Part shown: one piece after another, positions 59,438 to 64,000 of the stretch
Layout: every line of letters begins with the position of its first letter
Numbering within the stretch: the stretch's first letter is position 1
Source of the DNA: Daldinia sp. FL1419
Taxonomy: Eukaryota > Ascomycota > Sordariomycetes > Xylariales > Hypoxylaceae
DNA length: 64,000 bases
Direction of reading: 5' to 3'
Assembly: GCA_025201765.1 (NCBI GenBank)
Contig: MU623361.1
Span: forward strand, 248,001-312,000
The notes under the pieces: generated by a model
What the model was told of the DNA's origin: nothing
Database searches by the model: none
Seen by the model: only the letters and a program-made list of their open reading frames with translations
Made by a program: the position numbers and the translations under genes

Positions 59438-60192
59438 CAGGGTCGCGATCCATTCCATCTCTCCACCAAAATGCCTTGGTATAATAGGTATATTATATTT
59501 ATCAGAATTTAAGATATGAATAGGTTAATGGGTTAAAATGTAGGTTAATAGATTAATAGATTATGTAATATTAAGGCTATTCATACTGATTATTTTTATT
59601 AGATTTTTAGAATTTATGGTGTTTAATCATTTATAACTTGTGTAGGTAAATTGGGGGTGTTAATAAAGAAGTTAATATTCTTGTTAATAATTTTAATTAA
59701 AAGAATAGTTGCCATTGTACGTAAGTATTTATTTAAAATTTAAATATGAAATTGTAATAATTTGTTAATATGTAAAATAACCTTGTATTATTAACGTATT
59801 TTATAAGGAATTTTAAAATATAAGAATTTAGGTACGCGTTTGTATGGGAATTCGTGTATATTGTATTGTAAAATAGAATTGAGTTGTAATTAGCCCGAAC
59901 TTTAAAGGGTTAATTTCGGGATTAATAAAGTTAAATAATATTATAAAAAATTAAAGTTACATTATTAATATAATTATTAAAATTACTAATAAATATTAAC
60001 ATTGTGGTTTTGCTTTAAAATTTCTTGAGGTATAACTCTATTCCTAATCCATTTCTCCATTAAATCCACCATTTTAAAAGTTTTAAATATATTAGTGAAT
60101 TAAGCGCACGGATCAAGTCTAGTGGAATGGAGTGGAATGGATTAGAATGTATAGCCCACTGGTGGATTAGCGTGGAATGGATCGCGACCCTG
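59438..60192. mobile_element. Short non-autonomous hAT-like transposon relic 2
   Basis: A 755-bp element with 20-bp perfect terminal inverted repeats starting CAGGGTCGCGATCC, flanked by an 8-bp duplication. CAGGG ends and 8-bp duplications are classic hAT features. Copies of GTGGAATGGA cluster inside the right end (60,121-60,180), matching the ATTCCA of the repeats. The interior is AT-rich without coding capacity, like hAT-like relic 1, but the terminal sequences of the two differ, so they belong to different families. Confidence 0.87.
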
Positions 60193-60200
60193 TTATGAGG
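60193..60200. repeat. Target-site duplication, right copy (hAT-like relic 2)
   Basis: TTATGAGG, identical to 59430-59437. Confidence 0.88.
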
Positions 60201-60691
60201 TAAGCACCTAAGATAGGTAGGTATGTGTTCTTTTCTTTTCACAGGCAATTAGAAAACCCGTATACAAGGCCACTAATAGTTATTCATGTAAGAGATCGCC
60301 TTGTAGGATTGAGCTAATAATACAGCTTAAGCGGATCTCTAATACAATTAGAAAGGAGGTGTGCCTATGTATGTACATGTATAGTAGGAGAGAATAAACC
60401 GTGTTTATTCTCGCTTGCTGTCTACTCTACTTCCAAAAAGAAGTAATAAGAAAAGGCAAACATCCTAATTCAACATACAAATCTTGGGAAGCAGCTGATA
60501 GCTTCTGTCAATTTCTCCCCCAATCCTTTTGTTTCTCTGCCAAAAATTCTTTTTTGTCGATTTGACAACATGGAGTCTATGCCTGTACGTAGCGATTCCA
60601 TCTCCACCGCGTGCTCCCAGGTAACATAGTCTACGAGATCGAGATGCTGTAGTTCTGATTATATAAGAGACTTGCCGCTACAAAGCCCTTA
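60201..60691. other. Intergenic, no gene seen
   Basis: About 490 bp. A plus-strand ATG near 60,570 opens MESMPVRSDSISTACSQ and reaches a GTAACA that might be a donor, but nothing follows. Confidence 0.5.
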
Positions 60692-61834
60692 TCAGGGTGA
60701 TTTTTCGTCTGTAACCGGGGACACGAGGGCCAGCAAGGCCTTGTCGCCGATGTTGTCGCTGTCTTTAAGTTCGACGACTTTGGGAGCGATGTCATCAGGA
60801 TATTGTGGCAATTCCGCTTCCATCTGCGTCGCGCTCTCGCTTATCTGAATCGTCGTTATGGCCTCTTATAATTGCTCAAGCTGTAAAGGTAAAAGATTAG
60901 GAGATAATGTTGTAAAGAGAAATTCTGATTATACCAGCCTCAACACACGAAGGCGTCGTACCAAGGGAGTGCGTTTTCCACATGGCTGGTTATGATTGAC
61001 TTGGGTCTTTAATACCTAGTGACGTGCATCATTGTGATGCTTAAATTTGTAGTCTTAATTTGCAAATAGGTAGGTAAACCTGAATAGTCGTGTCTTTTCT
61101 ATCGAGGCGCCAGGTGCTTTAAGATAGGTTTCTGTAGCTTATCGTCGCCATGAAGAAATATCTATTCTTCTCATTAAGAGTAGTATCTGCTGGTTGTTTT
61201 TATTATATATAATTATTGACCCAAGGCCAAACGAGACACAATCAGTCCCATGCGGAGGCCTCGACTGTTTCCCCCCCAAAATGTCTAAAGGAGTTCCACC
61301 ATGATGTAAAAGATTGTTCTTGTGGTCGTGGTTAAGACTGGGTTTCAACGGGCGAAATTTGAGTTTGTTGCGCACTAGGTGTCCTCAAAGAACTGAGGAT
61401 GTCACAATTTGGACCAAGGAACTTGGAAACAACTTCGTTGTTCCGCAAGGAACACCATCTACAATCGTTCCATTCTCAAGTCATAGAACCGACGTTGCGC
61501 CATGATTGCGGTGTTAGATTAGTCCTCTTGTAAGAACTGTTGTTTCTGTCGGGTTTCGTTGAGGATATATGTTGGTTTTATTAGTTGACCCCCCCAGTCA
61601 CAGGGTGTCTACACAGTTGAATATTATGGATATCTCATGTATCGCGCCCGTAAGTTCGTTAAGTATTTCTATTAGACCCTCTGTTGAGTATTCGGGAATG
61701 TAGCTTCTTGCTTCGGGTAGCATTTTTAGAATTGCTTGACAGCCAGCTTCTTGCTTGTATACTCCAAAGAAGGGCTTCGAAGGTAATCTAGGATCTCTCG
61801 GTAGTTTATGACTGTAGTATAGGATTAGGTAATC
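60692..61834 (-). pseudogene. Decayed gene remnant of unknown family
   Basis: Coherent protein-like segments on the minus strand are separated by stops and frame changes. Segment 61834-61598 reads 78 residues including KLPRDPRLPSKPFFGVYKQE, EAGCQAILKMLPEARSYIPE and STEGLIEILNELTGAIHE before TGA. A middle stretch near 61,480-61,200 gives FLGPNCDILSSLRTPSAQQ and SFTSWWNSFRHFGGETVEA in one frame with two internal stops. Segment 60865-60692 reads MEAELPQYPDDIAPKVVELK and ALLALVSPVTDEKSP before TGA, with a TAA just upstream. The helix-rich, Leu/Ile-patterned first segment vaguely recalls N-terminal domains of fungal NLR-type (STAND) proteins, but this is not supported by a motif. It may instead be a gene with introns I failed to resolve. 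Confidence 0.35.
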
Positions 61835-62828
61835 TTAACTGGCATTCCTCTTCGAGTTCATTTAGAGCCTTAAGTGCACTATCCTGGCATGGATATCCGA
61901 GGTGTTGGGAATATGATTTGGGTATGATAACTGTATGTTTAGTGTTTATTTGGATTTTTGTTTGATAGTTCATATATATAGGCTCGTGGCTTAGGTTTGA
62001 GTTGTGGTATGTGATAATTGTATAGTTGTTATTTATTGGATGATGTGTATGTAGAATGAATTGTCTCCTTGCAGGAGGATGAGGTAGAAATTTATAATGG
62101 GGGGGAGGGGGTTTTTTGTGCGAAACTTGATAAATTCTAAGTAGCAACGTTGCGGTAACAATGCTGGTGCAATGAACTTTGAATTCCTTGCAACGTCCCT
62201 TGTTGGGGGGTGAGAAGGTATTAGAAAGAAGGAATGTCTCGTTGAGTTTAGAAGTTGAAGTTTCTAGGTTAAGCAATTGCACATTGTTCAAGCAAATTAC
62301 CTAATTATCCAAATGTACCTAGGCAGCTAGGTATGGCACAAGTCAAGAGTACTACATGTACAATACAATACCTACGTACCTCTTAGGCAGTACCTGAATA
62401 CAGGACTTATGTTAAATAATTTAGTAAGTACCTATCTACCTACGTGCATGTACTTTTGTACTTAAGGAAGATAAATGGAATAATATACATGTATCTATTA
62501 CACGAGGCCACTTCTTTAGGTGACATAATTACCTGAGTTTCCATATGAGTCAAGTTAAAACGAAAATCCAAAGGGTAGGTACACCTAGTAATACAAAGAT
62601 TGGAATTTGCGCACAAATAGACTTTATATTCCCTCAAAAGTTTTAGCTAAATAGAAGTTCCTTTCATAAACTCGGACCTTGGTATGGTCTACAACCTCCA
62701 TCTCTCTCTCTCTCTCTCTTTCTCCTGGTTACACACTTTTCTACTGGGTACCTTACGGCATCGCCCAATATTTCTACCCCGAACCCCTTTCGTAACTATT
62801 TCATAGGTAACTATAGAAATGTGCAAGG
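61835..62828. other. Intergenic, possibly further decayed sequence
   Basis: About 1 kb between the remnant and the HET gene. A 161-codon minus-strand frame (62291-61806) begins plausibly but is low-complexity (poly-Pro, His, Asn) in the middle; its last part overlaps the remnant. A CT microsatellite lies at the right. Confidence 0.45.
62701..62719. repeat. (TC)n microsatellite
   Basis: Nine to ten TC units just past the 3' end of the HET gene. Confidence 0.92.
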
Positions 62829-64000
62829 CTATATGATATTGATAGTCTCTACCTTGGCCGCTCCAAATGGGTCCATTTCTCCCAGATCCTGACCTTGTTT
62901 CCGCTCCCGGGCCCAAGCGCCGACACCGATTCTTTCAAACGCTCCTTTCACAAGGCGGGATGACCTTAGTATGAGGAACCACGTTTCTGTCTTGGGGTTT
63001 GCTGGTCCCCCGACTTCACGATGTGGATCGTCCTCGAGAGGGTCAAAGTTCCACGAAAAGAGTTTAAAGCAGTAATACTCGGTTTTATCCTGACCTTGGT
63101 TCCACGAACAACAGTGCTCTTTACATTGTCCTTCAATCCAACAGGGGGCTTGCGCATCATCTTCCTTTATTGTTGGGTCTACGGGTTCATCAAGGTACGC
63201 TCTAGCCGAGTATAAAGTTCGTGGTCTCACAAACGCAGATGTCTTCGGTCTGTCATTACGAGGAACTCCTAACGGGAACGGGTAGACGTCGGCTTCTTGG
63301 ATAGGAGTAAATCGTGAATCCGGGCCAAGATATTCCCCGAATATCGTCAGTTCAACAGCTACTAATCCTCCTTCCAAGCTTAGACAACCTCCCTCCGCAG
63401 TAGGAGTTCCGTCTTCGGCTATTCCCTTGATACCCTTGACTAGGCACTTGTCAATTACACCGAGTCCAAACGGGAACGAACCGTCCCAATCTAACATCGG
63501 TGCTATATAATCGTAATAGGTGATCACTCCCTCACGGGATGCCCACGACCACGAAGGAAAGTATTGTCTTTGATCTGGGGCACTGGACCTTTCGTTGGTT
63601 GATAAATTTGACCTAGGTTTATACGCGGCCACTCTCCAGGTCAAATCGAAATGAAGCTCTTCCTTCCAGAGTCCAGCGATATAATCATCTCTAGTATTAG
63701 TATCTTTCTGGGTGCTCTTGCGCATTATATTGCTGAGCCCAACGAGTGCTGCCAACTTATCGCTCTGTCGTGAAAGTGCGCGTCGTGAATAATTCGAAAC
63801 TACCCGTCTCCAAAGGTCGTATATCTTCTCTGGTGCGCCCTTGATATGGTCGGCCGACTGTTTCCCCGTCAACCACTGTATATGTCGGTCGGAGACCCCT
63901 AAGCTATAAAATTCAGTTATTTTCTTTGTCGTGGACTGTAATGCGATTCCCTTTAGTAACGAGCCCAGCTGAGCTGCGTTGAACTCGTAGTTCTCTTCCA
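62829..64000 (-). CDS. HET-domain (heterokaryon incompatibility-type) protein, C-terminal part
   Basis: The frame is open from the right window edge to a stop at 62829 (about 390 residues seen); the start and the core HET motifs lie outside. The visible part has the features that follow the HET domain in many fungal proteins: IYDLWRRVVSNYSRRALSR, then SDKLAALVGLSNIM, DDYIAGLWKEELHFDLTWRV and FPSWSWASREG. HET proteins can trigger non-self recognition and cell death on fusion of unlike strains, although most members are uncharacterised. A C-terminal region of about 200 residues is beta-rich and Cys-containing without a known domain. It lies next to a transposon relic and a decayed gene, typical of the fast-evolving surroundings of this family. 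No intron is needed in the visible part. Confidence 0.85.
   Translation of the reverse strand, partial: EENYEFNAAQLGSLLKGIALQSTTKKITEFYSLGVSDRHIQWLTGKQSADHIKGAPEKIYDLWRRVVSNYSRRALSRQSDKLAALVGLSNIMRKSTQKDTNTRDDYIAGLWKEELHFDLTWRVAAYKPRSNLSTNERSSAPDQRQYFPSWSWASREGVITYYDYIAPMLDWDGSFPFGLGVIDKCLVKGIKGIAEDGTPTAEGGCLSLEGGLVAVELTIFGEYLGPDSRFTPIQEADVYPFPLGVPRNDRPKTSAFVRPRTLYSARAYLDEPVDPTIKEDDAQAPCWIEGQCKEHCCSWNQGQDKTEYYCFKLFSWNFDPLEDDPHREVGGPANPKTETWFLILRSSRLVKGAFERIGVGAWARERKQGQDLGEMDPFGAAKVETINII

Noticed and set aside
61806..62291. 161-codon minus-strand open frame
   Set aside because: Pro/His/Asn low complexity in the middle, no motif; only its end overlaps the gene remnant already listed.

Overview
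This window is nuclear DNA from a filamentous ascomycete (Pezizomycotina; probably a Sordariomycete, perhaps Xylariales-like, though the order is only a guess). The evidence is short 50-100 bp GT-AG introns with CTAAC branch sites, fungus-specific families (HET, Ams2/Spt21, Dal5-type transporter), and AT-rich transposon relics whose inverted repeats differ almost only by C/T and G/A transitions, as expected from repeat-induced point mutation (RIP). Exon structures were worked out by hand from splice motifs, reading phase and family conservation.

Layout. 1-1.4 kb: 3' end of the APC/C subunit Cdc16/Cut9. 2.77-6.5 kb: a RIP-degraded Mutator-like element with 73/74 bp inverted repeats and a 9-bp target duplication. 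6.5-12 kb: gene-poor, with microsatellites. 12.0-14.0 kb: a PH-like-domain protein. 14-17 kb: no gene seen. 17.0-23.2 kb: a possible small catabolic cluster of an FMO-type monooxygenase, a LigB/DODA-type extradiol dioxygenase and a Dal5-type MFS transporter, the last with apparent lesions. 23.9-27.4 kb: two mitochondrial large-subunit ribosomal proteins, mL38 and uL4m, head to head. 29.4-30.5 kb: an ATF/CREB-type bZIP factor. 33.1-34.0 kb: a short hAT-like relic with an 8-bp target duplication. 34.5-36.05 kb: RPA3, followed in the same frame by a long ORF lacking an early ATG. 37.3-41.1 kb: Ams2/Spt21-like GATA factor. 42.3-43.8 kb: 3-hydroxyisobutyryl-CoA hydrolase. 44.3-44.9 kb: SmD2. 45.2-47.1 kb: dihydroxyacetone kinase. 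49.3-50.7 kb: eIF2B delta. 51.0-51.3 kb: a small membrane protein, possibly a complex I accessory subunit. 52.0-54.6 kb: Shg1-like COMPASS subunit. 57.0-58.6 kb: SPRY-domain Rsp5 adaptor (Ssh4/Ear1 type). 58.6-64 kb: an accessory stretch with a second hAT-like relic, a decayed gene and the 3' part of a HET-domain gene that runs off the window.

Most genes are housekeeping (cell cycle, replication, histone/chromatin control, splicing, translation, mitochondrial translation, valine and glycerol metabolism). The points most worth a second look are the three transposon relics with readable target duplications, the long ORF in frame behind the RPA3 stop codon, a stop-free intron of 3n length cutting the Ams2 zinc finger, and the FMO/dioxygenase/MFS cluster whose transporter looks damaged. 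No CRISPR, rRNA or convincing tRNA gene was seen.
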